Part shown: positions 12,518 to 25,600 of the stretch, piece after piece | Layout of the letters: the number at the start of each line of letters is the position of its first letter | Numbering within the stretch: position 1 is the stretch's first letter | Source: Sipunculus nudus | Lineage: Eukaryota > Annelida > Sipuncula > Golfingiida > Sipunculidae | DNA length: 64,000 bases | Reading direction: 5' to 3' | NCBI GenBank assembly: GCA_026874595.1 | Contig: CM049318.1 | Location: 3,783,741-3,847,740, forward strand | The notes under the pieces: model-generated | What the model was told of the DNA's origin: nothing | What the model saw: only the letters and a program-made list of their open reading frames with translations | Databases searched by the model: none | Position numbers and translations under genes: made by a program

Positions 12518-15500
12518 GTAGGTAGATTGAACTAATTTTACATATTTTATAATTAATTCGTGCAATATATATACTTGTACTGTTAAAAAGTTCTTATTAA
12601 AATGAGTGGTTTAAATTTCAAATACGGATTGAAATTCGGATTGAAGTGATAGTAAATAAAACATAACCGTATATAGATTTCCATCCCTCTCAGTACATTA
12701 ATATTTGTTGTGCTCATTCCGTGGACTTTAATTGTGTGCTTTTCTTCCCTCCCACCACATATTTTGAAACACATTAGATTAAAGTAAAGAAAGAAATTTT
12801 GCTCAGATTTCAAAAGTATATATATTCAATTATTCAAATTTGATATTATTTAGCCACATTTACAACATATACAGAAAGATGCAATAGTCTTACATTTATT
12901 ACAGGTGGGGCGGGGGGGGGGGGGCATGTCCCCCTGTCAAACCCTGGAACAAGGCACATGATTCCATCTCCACACCTGTGTTTCTTTTTAAATAAATAAC
13001 CCTAATATCAAATATAAAGAAAATATAAAGATATATCATCAACTGTTCAACGTTATATAGAAACAGGGGTAAGCTACGTTAGTGAATAACTTCAGTAAGG
13101 TTGGTTTCTTACTGCTTGTTTAGACCATGTCGCTAAAATAATTATTTGGGACGAACTTTGAGGATCACCGAAACTACATGATATACGGTTGATTTTCAGT
13201 AAATTGGTCATCCTGGAAGTACATCATCCAATAACAGTAGAATTCGTGTCAGGTTCGCCTATTCGTTAGATGTATTGGTCTGATCGGGATGCAGTATCCC
13301 TTCGCTAAATTGATTGAGTTTGACCAGACGGCAGCTGACTCTGGAACAAGGAGCAATTCACTATGTCTTAATAAAAATACTGTAGTGCCGTGGCAGCAAC
13401 CTACGTGACCCGACCCACGTGACCCGAGCACCTAGAAGGGTAAAAACAAGGTTGTAGTGGATACAGAGTCGAGCACTGACAAGGGATTCCTCCACCAATA
13501 ACAATACCTGGCCTAATCACCGCTCTCAGGAAGACGTTTTCCTCCTGAGGGGACTCTCTTGTAATTATTCATCCTGGCGTAATTACTTAATTCACCGTTA
13601 TGAGTCGTTTGGATGCATAATTCATATCGCCTGATGACGAAACAAAAGGAAGAAGGTTGTTTTTACTTTTATCATGATTGGTCGACTGCAGAGGACGTTT
13701 TTAATAAGAAAAATCACCTCTCTGAATAGATTGAGTTAAGTGGGAGAAATTACGTTTGACGTTGGCTTGAATAAAACACCTTAAAAAGTCCAAGTATCGC
13801 TTACAGCATGCATCGTTTCGTTACATTTATTCAATATGATATATATCAGGGGCCGATGGCGCTTGGGAGAGGGGGGTCTCCTTTTAGACCTACACTATTT
13901 GGGAAAATGGAAAAATAAGCGCTTCATACCGGAGCCACATTTAATTCATGTTGATTTTGAAAGCACCATGGATCAAGCCATTATAAACTTAATTTTCAAA
14001 ATATTTTTACACTATATGGAATTGAAACCCCCTCCCTTATCCTCCCCCTCTGCTTTTGACTAACTCTCTGAAGATAACTGCCATTTTTTCCACAAGCGAG
14101 AAAAGCAAACTGACTGGCTTTAAAAAGTTAAGTTCTTTTTGGCTAACTAAATCACCCGAGCTATAGTGACCAGCTTTGTCCGTCGTCTATCCGGTCGGTC
14201 GTTAACAGGGCACAAATCATGACGAAACATGAAACGACCTAGAAACTTTTAACTGAAAATCCATGTGGGAACTTAAAATTCTCCTTGGAAACCTGAGATT
14301 AGGTCACTGCAATCTATATTTTCCGAGTTATGGAGCTTGTTTGTGCACCTCAAAATAATAAAAAAATTGATACAAAACTACAGTATTTCAATAATTAATG
14401 CATGGATTATCATGATTCTAACTTATTGGTCATGGACCGTTCCACCAGTATTTTTATTGATCACTCTTTTTCCTTTTTTTTAGATCGTCAAAAGACAGTC
14501 TCAGTTTTTTTAGCTGTGGTTATCCTCAAACCTCATATGTTTATTGACCATGACTAGTTTTATTAATTATAGGATATTGGTTGGCAACACCTGTATCTTT
14601 AGCTCAGCTGACTAACAATCATGGTAGGCTATGACGATGGGCCTTTGTCCGTCGTCTTGTACCAAACAACTGTCCATTTGCAAAACAAAATCATATCAAT
14701 TTGGTGTAGAAATATCTAACTCAACTTCCAGGGAGGTTCTGGTTAAAACTTCGCTACACTGCAAAAAGCACAATAAAAGTCGAACCTTTCTAAATGTTTA
14801 AAGTACTGCATATTTTTCCATAATTTGAATTCACACATTGTTTCAGTCTATTATTCGGAGGAACCTTCAAATTCAAGTCTGCGGAATTATAGCATGTTTT
14901 TTACTTTGTTTCGAGAGGAGGACCCATGGATAGACATCTACATGAGGTCGCAAAAATTCCATATTACATATATATATATATCCCAGTCAGTATGAAAAAA
15001 ATGGTCAAAGCATTCTTCAGAAATCTTACTCTGTGTGTTGTACAGCCTTAGCAGACCAGTCATGATTGGATTCACTCATCACATGTGTGACCCGTCAGTT
15101 AAGAAAGAACCCTGCAGATTTTGGTGTCAAAATGTCAAATGTAAAGAACACATCTTATGTTGATTTCAGGTTAGTTTCATTCGTTAAAATTCTTGTTATG
15201 AATGTTAGGCTAAAGTGTCATGCTGGTGAGCTGAGCGACATGACCCATGAGTCACTTGTTTTATTCTTTCTAACCAGTCCATGAAATCAAGAAGACTTAA
15301 GACTTGCATATCATTATATGAACTATCATAATCTCTTAATTAGACAGTACCACCATTAGGCAATGAGCGTATCCTTGATTATAACACGGGATGAATGGCG
15401 CTTGTTTCTTGACATCTAACCTTTTTTATCATTTATAATTTTCCTTAATTTGCTGAAAATCGCTATCTTCTTAAATTACCATAACTGTCAGAGCCATCCA

Positions 15501-16274
15501 TTACAATTTTTTTTCTGTGTTGCATCAATGATTTTAAGCATCCGTCTTCAGCTTACACCACCAAATACAGCATTAAATCAAGCAACTTAATATCTACCTT
15601 CCCTACATGCACGCCGAAAGTTTAGTCTCACCCAACTTGTGCTATTTTTAACACATTGACTGTGTATAGCGAGTCATCCTCCCATTACCCATGTTCGGTA
15701 TATAAAGTCGTAGCTTTGACAACATGACATTAAGGCCTTTTTAAAATAAACTGAAAGTGGCCTGTGAGTCATGATTCAAGTCATAATAGAACACCCTTTC
15801 CGAGGGTCGGATCAAAATATTTGCTGTGTGGTAGTATTTGACATCAGAGGCCTATGGTTGTGTTTTATTTGCTAAATAATGAAGAAAAATGTCGTTACAC
15901 AACATTTGTGGTGGTTCCCTGAACTGAAGTTTAAAGCAGTTTCGGCTACCGTAGTTTCCGCTGTCATGCCGTCATGACGAACGGAGAGACAAACTTTCCG
16001 AGTAAAACCAGTCCCGTTATTAATAAATGATGTATTGACCCACGTAAGTCAACAGTGAATGCAATAATAATTATTTTTTCCCAACAGAATAACGTCACTT
16101 TTTTCTTACATCGGGAAAATGAAAAAAAAAAATCCCTGTTAGAAATGGTGGGCACGTCAATTGATCCGCCAACTTTTTATTTACGTCATCAGTTAATTAA
16201 TATTCGACATTTGGGTGGCAGGCTACCTCTAATAACATCATTTAATAAGATCGGATATAATTATACGGTGATGA

Positions 16275-16329
<55 letters not shown>

Positions 16330-19300
16330 ATCAGGGCTTTCAGGAAAGGGGAAGCGTGCGTCACTAACGCTCGCAATTTATTTTGAACGACTACCTAAAA
16401 CAAACCAGTCAAAAGCTGCGTTGTATACTGACCCGACAACTGGCCCTCACATTACACTATAATCAGACGGTCATATCATGACACGATATTTATCCATATA
16501 TTGATACGATCATGGCGTATAACAAAAAAAAAATTAGATTTTATATAATCTTCAAAAATTGGAACAGACCCCTCCCCCTTGGGACGCTAAAATATCCCGT
16601 GTGACGTTGAACCGTACTCCTATTACCTAAATCATAGGTCACAACTAACCCATATTCTCACTATGTCTGTTTAAGTCTGTCATGATGGTTTACTTTTGAT
16701 CCACAGGCATCCTCGGGATTACGTCCATACTTACTGGTACGAGGGATACGAACTGCCAACCAGCGAGATAGCAAGTTTCCATATAGACAGGTGAGATATT
16801 TAACCCAGAATGAGAAAGATTGCCAGTGCCCATACAGACAGGTGGGATATCTAATTGAGAATGAGGGAAATAGACAGTGTCCATTGTTATAGGTGCTCCT
16901 TTAATTGTGTGACACGGGCGTAACTCGTGTTGTTGTTGCACTTTATGTTTAATCCGTAATGGTTGAACTCTCGTTGTCATGCTGGTTGGGGGTTTTCACG
17001 CCTGGCCGAGGTCACGTGATGACCCTGGTATGTAGGGATACACACGGCGATGTTTTCTAGAGAATTCCTGAAACGCGTGTTTACTGTGTTATGAAGGATC
17101 CTTAAGACTGTTCGAGAAGTGGAAAATTCTCGACTTGAGGTGTGAAGGTATATAAAGGGGCTGTGTTTTAGAACCAGAGAAAGCAGCAGAGCAGATTCCA
17201 GCGGACGCAGAAGAGTGGGTCAGTTTCTAGGACCTTATCCGACGAATGCGGCAATTATACATTTTCTAAGACTTTCTCCTGGTTTTTAAGCATTTGGACT
17301 TCAGTTTACTTTCTGGATTGTTACAAGAACGTTACACTGGACTGTCATTCTCCGAGAGTATACATTTAAAGAACTTATCGTGGTGACGGTGTTGGAAACC
17401 AGGTATGTGCACATTATTTTCTGTGTGATTGTATTGACTTGTTGCTATACCGCTGTTTTACTGTATAATTGTATTGATTTATTGTATTGTATTGTTAGGG
17501 TTGTTTTAAGAATAAATTATAGTTATTTGTTATTTGTTAACAAAAAACCACTGACTTCTTTTTTCATTCCCTTAGACATTTCACGCTGCCTAGTGTTACA
17601 GAATCTGTTTTTTTTTTAATCTCCATTACAAAATTTGTGTTCATCACGCATACGGGATCTGTTTATATTAGGTTCCATAACAACAGGTGAGATATTTAAG
17701 CGAAAGAGAGAGAATGAGAAAGGGCGAGAAGGTTAGACAGTTTCCATATAGCCATGTGAGATTGTTAATCGAATGTAAAAGAGACTGCCAGGTTCAATAT
17801 AGACCGGTGAGATATTTTAAACGAGAGTGAAAGACAGTTTTCTCATATAGACAAAAGAGGCTTGTGATTAAGAGGGTGACAGACATAATGTTAATTGTCA
17901 TATAGGCGCATGAGGATGAGATTTTTCATATAAATAAATAGGAAACGCAATTGAGAATAAGACAGGTTTAATATAGACAGGTGAAACCTTTTATTTAGAG
18001 TGGAGTAGATAATTTTGTACCTGAGAGTGAGATAACATTTTCTGTACAGACCTGCTATGGTTGAGATCCGATGCGAACCCAAAGATTCCGATTCAGACCA
18101 CTAAAAGGCAACATGAAAAAAAGAATAATTGGTATGGTATCTGAGGGCGACAAATTTAATATATTCATCTCTGTAACACATGTATTTGCAAGTGTGAGAC
18201 CTAAAGTTGTGCCATTAAATAAACGATTTAAACTTAATATAACGAACTGAAATTAGTGAATCAAACTGTACAAGACTCCTTGGCAATATTCTGAATCGTG
18301 AATTAATTGTAAAAGCTTGACGTCAATCTAATATTGTATTACTTAGCTTACACAAAGACAGTCAAATCTTAATATAAACATATATTAATGTATATAATAT
18401 ACCAGCCCTTGGGACTTAAACCTTTATTATGCTATTACAATAACCAACGGGATGAATCATGAAAATTTAAACAAGTAATTTCAAGGAAATTATCCTAATT
18501 AAATGCATCTCCTCGAACCTGTGATGAATCAATTGGCTAATAAAAGAAACATGTTAGAAACTGTTGTTATGTCGCAAAGGAAATAGAAAAATAACATATA
18601 CATGTATTCTCAATTATTAACTAATCGTTCGTTTTGCAAGATTTTGGAAATTATATCATCTCACAGGGGAAATAGAAAAGCGATCGGGTATGAAAAAAAA
18701 ATTTCAACTAACCGTTCGTTTTGCAAGATTCAAAGGTCTCTAACACCTGCCTGAAATTCCCAAGGAGGGAAAGTTAAAAAGACAATCCTATGTTAATACC
18801 AGGTCCCTAGGAAGAAGCGAGATTAAATCTGCAAGAAGGGCGTCCCTTCACCTGACCAGGGCAGGGAAGTTTAAACCTGACATCGCGTGCACGTTTGTAG
18901 ATTTAGACTTTGAAACGACAGCACTGATTTCAAATGATTCATGGAGATTGTGTATGGCTTTGTTCCTGGGCCGGGCCTTGGGGTCCTAACACGTGCCTGT
19001 GTCTACTTCTGTATTCAAGACCTGGGCTTGAAACCATACAAATATCAAGGCAGAACTGTCACCAAAGCGTCACTTGGATGAATATAAATATCGGGGTTGT
19101 ATGGGAAACTTAATGTTTTTTTTAAATGTACAAAATACTAAAAAATAAACATTATACGTGTATTTAATTTTGCTGTTATACAATACAGCTTATACTGAAT
19201 ACGTCAAAACTGAATACTTTCATCGATAGTTTTGCACATATAAGTGTCGTCTTTATTTTCAGGTTTAATTAACCCTGATCGGGGCTTATTGTCCTGGATC

Positions 19301-20734
19301 GATTCTCTTCCTCTTTCTCCCTTTCTCTCCCTCTCTCTCTCTCTCTCTCTCTTCTCCGTGCAATATATTTGAAGAATTGTTTCATTGATTTTAGTTGAAT
19401 TTTACAATGTCACTCGCATCTGTGATATATGATATCACTGAGCTCAATCATGTCGACCGCCGTGTGCAGGTCATTGAAAGATTGCCTTAGTTTTGGTCAG
19501 TAAGCATGGTGCACCATTCGTGGGGTTTACTTTTCACTTTTACAATGTTTCGCGAGGCTTCCACTCTCGCGATCTTACTATACAGTAATCTGCACAGGAA
19601 ATACCTTAATAATATATTAATATGCGCGCAAAACATCAACTATTTGACCAAGAACGACCCAAGGAAAATAGAATGTGTAGAAAGTTTTGTTCATTAACAG
19701 AATTTATGTTTACTAACAATCCTTAATTTACGAGTCATAAAAAATGTTAGAAATTATAAAATCAATCTTTTGACTTTTTAGGCTACAGGTACATATAACG
19801 TACATGCTAGGCTGGTGACAGTATAACAACAGTATACATGCTTACATGCTCATCTGTTTAGATGGGACGTCTTATTTACTGGAATCGCGAAATTTAAACC
19901 ATCGCGAACAAAGAGCCGACCACACTTTACAAGCCAGGAGCGGAAAAATATAACGGGATGGGTTTATGTTTCAAGATATTTTTCATTTTTTTTTTCATTT
20001 GGTGTTGTGTAGTTCTTTGATCAGGTGTGATCAGGATGCGTCAGATAACATTGAGGATTCGTCTGGGCATTGTGTCTGCCGGGCGATAATTACTCTGATA
20101 TCATCACACCGGATGCGTGTATGCTCAAAACACCAGCAAATGTTGCAAAAAGAATATAAAAGTAAAATGTGTCAAATCAAATCTGTCTTTGACGTATTGA
20201 ACGGCACATGAGGAAAATAGCTGTTATTTTATGAACAACAAATTAGGCCTGACTTGTATATCACATTTTCATTGGTCACACAAATACAGGGGCAGACGTG
20301 GCCACCGTGACACTGGTAAGTTTGAACTTTCCCTGTGCTCCCATCGAATAAACAAACTATGCAGAGAATGCAGCAATATACTGATGCCAGTGGGCCGATG
20401 GTGTGAAATGTTGGCCGCTATCACTCAACTTTCAAGGGCCTTTTTCTCATCCAATGTCCAGGGCCCAATTTCCACCCCAGTCCATCAATGCCGAAAATAT
20501 CAACGAACAACGTTAATAAGCATCACTTATTTTACACCCTTCATGTAGAAGGTGATTCAGGAATTGGTGTAAAAGAAAGCTAAGCAATAATTGAACGAAG
20601 CGTCGTTTTTATGTCAAATCCCATGTGTCCCATATGAGCGATCCTGTAACCCAGATCAGCTCATACATGGCATAGCGCCTAGCATATGACGATATTGCCC
20701 CGGCCTGACTGCCATTTACCAGTACAAATCCGTC

Positions 20735-20800
<66 letters not shown>

Positions 20801-23800
20801 TTAATATTGAATATTGTTAAGCGTTTATCAGACAAGCGTTTATCAACTGTATGACACCTGATTAGCTTTAAGCTGCACGATTTAACCATTTCCCCTTTCA
20901 AAATTCATCATCAATTGCGTGTGAAACTTACAGCAAGGCGAACACTAAATCAGATTGGTATCTTGGTATTTAAATGCTTAATCCTGACTTCTAAATCACT
21001 CTATGTGAGGTCTCCTATGCGTGCTTGTGGTCTTATGCACAGCCTTCTTCATGTTAAGGTTGGCCTATTTTGTCTTACATGTCAGACAAGTCCAATAATT
21101 ATACTTAATATATTATTTATGTTTGTGTGTGTTGATGGATCATGTTGAAAGTAAAAGTCCAGTCAAAATCTGAAAAATATACCGGAAGACTAATTCCTTA
21201 ATCTAGGGTGTTAATTACAAAATGAGGGATATGGTAGCACACTCGACAATGATATTCACTTTATGTAACATTCCCACATTTATTAAAAAAAGGACCACTG
21301 AGAAGAAAAAATCATTTCACAGTGCTTCTGTTTGAATGACAACCGGAGCGTCACTAATACCTGAAAAGCGATAGTTTTACCAAACAAAGTTGCAATCATC
21401 AATCTTTGTGATTGTTTTGAGTGCATTCGTTTTCTGGTTTAATGTCCTGTATTGCATATCAGTTGTGAACAACCCCGCGATTATTTCCGGTTTCTTATAA
21501 GTCTTCCATTAATTCTCGAGGAAGTAATGTTTTCATATAGATGGCCGTTTGCATGTGTATTGTGTGTGTTTGTGATATATCGCAGTTCACACAGTTCAGA
21601 CAGAAGACGAGGAGGTTACGAGTATATATCCAATTGTGAATTTGCTAAACCGACTGTAATGTTTAAAAAGTACACATTGAAACATGAGAGGTATCGAAAT
21701 TACAAAGCTAAGGATGGTTGGCCATTATCATTATTATTGTTACAGGGTGACATAAAAGCGGACCGAACTGTCTCGCTAGTGAAGCTTGCTTTTCCAGCGA
21801 AGCGGTTGGTACGCCGGACTTGTCCGTCACCAACATGAGTTCGAATCCGGGATCGGCCCGATGTTTTACCTTTAGACTGGTACCCTGCTGTATTATTGCC
21901 CTCAGCCAAGCATAGAGACAGGCGTACAACCTGTTGCAACTCCTGACTTACGTGTAGACTGGTTCCAACTCCAGTATGCACGCTCATACCGATTGTCATG
22001 GACGTTCACGCGATCCTTGCTGATTATTCGTGAAGATTTCTTATAAAATTACTTTCTTTAGTTATTTCTAGTTTTCAAATATTGAAAAATGAGTTGTTGC
22101 ACAAAAATTGAACGATGGATGTATAGATAATACGATATAGTGACTTTTTGATATTTCACTGTACGTGGAATTAGTTTATTATCAATATCTATAAATCTTA
22201 TCATAAATGTCACACGAAATGTACAACCAACTATTGGCAACTTCTCTGAGCGAACGAAATGCTTATTTTTATCATATATAATACATACTGGAATTGGAAC
22301 CAGTCTACCGAGAGTACCTAAGATGGCGTTGTACGCCCGTCTCTATGATTATCCTAGAGCAGCGGTGCCATAATAGAGCGGGGTACCAGTCTATTTTCCC
22401 CTGAGCAAATTGTCTTCGTAAAAAAAGGGGGCTCGTCCAACGTGACGATAAAACTGGGTGGCCCAGGGAATAAGCTCACCAAAGTGTAACTCCTGGGATA
22501 ATTAGTCTTGTTTTGATAGCAGAATGCTTTTAAGAGGGGGTGTGTTACGGGGTGACATAAAAGCGGACCGAACTGTCTCGCTTGTAAAGTTTGCCTTTCT
22601 AGCATAGTGGTTGTTAAGCCGGACTTGTGCGCCACTAACATTGGTTCGAATCCGGGAACAGCCCGATTTTTTCCCCTGAGCAATTTGTCTTGATTACATT
22701 ATTCTTAAACACTTTTATTGTGCATTTTTCATTTGGTGCAAAAATGAAAATCAGATAGGCCTACAGACATGCATAAGTTTATATACACATATGTATACCG
22801 TAATTAGTAATGTTAAATGTAATATAACTGTTATGCAATTAAAAATTAAAAACAAATTAAACGAGATTGTTGTATAAAAAGGAAACGTATAAAAATCCTT
22901 GAATTATAAGAAAGATATACTATGCTAGCTTAAAAACATAAAAAAGGTAATTAGTATTAGATGTTGTAAGGTTTACTCAAATTCTAAATTTCTAGGATTC
23001 AGAGGTATATACTGTTCTAACATTTTGGCGCAGAATCAGGAAAAGCACGATCTCCAGGTATAAAGTCTATTTGGGCTTGAAATTCACGATAAAAATAAGA
23101 TACTGCTAAATTTGTTTATGTTTTCTTTCCCTTTTGTTAGGAATGATTTTTATATCAATGCATTCTAAAAATACACTTTCCATTTATTAAAGAAGAAAGA
23201 ACAGGTTGACGGCTATTGTTACCTTGGGAATCGCGTGACGTTAGAGCCCCACCTTGTGATATTTGAAAGACACCCCGTTGTCAAGCATTCCTGGAGTGGC
23301 TAAAGAGGAGACGGATTACCAGGTGTCTAATAAAGACTGTGGATTATGCATTCATCCGGGCTGGCTGATTTGTTCGTATTTGAGCTCCGTTACCGATCGA
23401 TTAGGATTATAACAAACCACTCATCAGGTAGGGTGTGTCTGAGAGGCAGAATTCCCGGTAAGAGCAGGTCAAATATCGGGCTAGAACCTGCTGATAAAAG
23501 CCACTTGAACTCGTGTTCGAAATCTAATCATGAATACGCGGCTAGCCCTTCATGTCAGCGACACCTGTCCCTGCGTCATTGAAATTTTATCAGGAATTAG
23601 AAAAAAAAAATCAAAGGTTACAGCACAGGGCGAAATTAAAATAAATCCGTTCATTACTACATATTCACAATTGTCATAACCTGAAAAAAACACAGAATTA
23701 TGTTTCGACGATATAATAGCGATCATCCCATCCGGGAAATTAAGCATTAAACTGAAATACATTATTGCCTTCTAGCCATTGTACTATCCTTCGTTGCGTT

Positions 23801-25557
23801 TTGCCAATCACAAAGGATGTAATATTTGACTAAAAAAGCTTCTGAGTCTACGCTCGGTTGTTGAGCTCATTAATATGCTAGTCCCTCGTAGCAACTATCA
23901 GAATAGATAACATGAGTCACGAATAGACTTAAAAGATACATCACCCACCAGTAACTCCGCCAGGAGGGTATGCGTTCATCCCCGTTCGTGTGTGCTTTAG
24001 TGCTTGTGTTCGTGTGATCGTTCACAACATAACTCGTGCAGTCATGCACGGAACCTAAAGATATTTTGGGCATTTCGGGAATGAGCCAATGAAGAATCGA
24101 TTTGGGGCCATCAAAGATTATTCACAAATGTACAGTCATTAATAACTTTAACGGACCTTGAATCTGGGCCGAATAAGTGAATGCAAACACGGGTCACAAT
24201 AGGAACCAACCACGTGGCGTGGCTTGCATTCATTTGAATGTAGATTACTTGTTCCTATCTGTGTTTAGGAAAAAGGGTTACTGTGTGAAAAACAAGAGGT
24301 GTGCGCAAAGGAACGGTCAGGACCTAAAGAGCTGTTGACGTGATGTCGTGGCTTGTTTTCTCTCGCGATCAGACATACACTGGAGTAAAATAAGAATTGC
24401 AATACACTTATCATTTACGGTTAGCCCTCAATTCTTTATCATGTATTCATTCAGAGAAATTTAATAATTTCGAAGATGTTTTGAAAAAGAAGACCAGGGC
24501 GTATACCCTTATAGTGCGGTTCTATCGTGATATTAAGAATTGTATGATTATTGGATTAATTGTAGAAAATATGATTTACGCTTCAAGTTTGCGTTAAAAT
24601 ATTTAACAATAATTGTTCCGATCATAAACAAAAAAACACCTCTGATGAGCTATTATTAAACCATAGTAGGTAAGAATTGACATTTCTTTCTGCATTATAT
24701 TTAAATTATACTAAACTTAACGATGCGTTTTACTTTCCGAAGAAAAAAATCAAAACTAAACAAAAACATTGAGCATCAATTAGAAAGACAGACGGGAAAC
24801 GTTTTCCCTTTTTTCACGAAAGGAATTTCCCAAGGGAAATCTTTCTATTTTCCAAATGTCTGTTAACTACAGTGAAGCAATCAGTTACAACTCCCATTTC
24901 CATTGTAACATTTTATTTTCGACAAGGCTTTTCTTCTGGGTACATTGCTGAGTTCTTGGAGGAGTAGGCCGCACCTTATTTCCTCCGATCTTTATTATGT
25001 TCCCGCAACATGGGCGGCAATATTGGTAACATGTTTTAAAAGACAGCGCCACCATTGTCGTAAACCAGTCGCCCTGCAGTAATAAATGACTCAAAAGCAA
25101 CTTTCTTTTTTTAATAAGTTCCCCGTGTATAAATGTTATCTGCTCTTCGCGCGTAACTTAAAAGTCCAAGGCAACTATAGATTTAAGACATTATCACAGT
25201 TTACAGTTTGTACAATGTACTTCATTATTGCTTCTGTGAGTCGGTACGCCTGCCTGGATCTCCTTGTTGACTTCGGTTATGAGGTGTGTGTTTCAGTCTC
25301 TTTAGATTATACGATATATGTATTTATTTTCAAACCAACCACACATACAATTTTAAATAGAAAGGTATCCAAGAAACAAGAAATGTATTTGGATCCAATG
25401 CAGCCATCATGTAAGGATGTTTAAAGCTGAGACGAAAGAGAATGAAAACAATAAACTAAAGAGTGCGGAGAGCGAAAATGCGGGTAGGTAAATTACGTGA
25501 TAATTAAGTATGATTTAAAATATTGGTAATATTAGACTATATATAGGAAATATTTAG

Positions 25558-25600
<43 letters not shown>

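Larger units (their letters stand above)
21738..22697 (+). mobile_element. TRIM-like LTR element copy 1 (interrupted)
   Basis: Starts TGTTACAGGG and ends ..GATTAC, flanked by a perfect 5-bp target duplication ATTAT (21733-21737 and 22698-22702). Order: 5' LTR 21738-21871 continued at 22394-22420, primer-binding site 22427-22438, non-coding interior of about 90 bp, polypurine tract 22531-22542, 3' LTR 22543-22697. With the inserted foldback element (21872-22393) removed it is about 435 bp. There is no gag or pol, so it depends on a helper. It lies in intron 2 of the FAM20-like gene, same strand. A second member lies at 46110-47222. Confidence 0.82.

Noticed and set aside
17875-17900. A DRHN-like reading in 'gacagacataatg' as a possible FAM20 exon
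   Set aside because: It lies inside the 51-bp donor array and soon meets a stop. The true helix-C exon is 16707-16790.
21452-21838. 128-codon ORF
   Set aside because: Its 3' part is the LTR of TRIM copy 1 and the 5' part has no domain. There is no donor where a FAM20-like block would need one.
22540-22700. A tRNA gene in the LTR
   Set aside because: A and B boxes are present, but acceptor and anticodon stems do not pair, so it is tRNA-derived rather than a tRNA gene.
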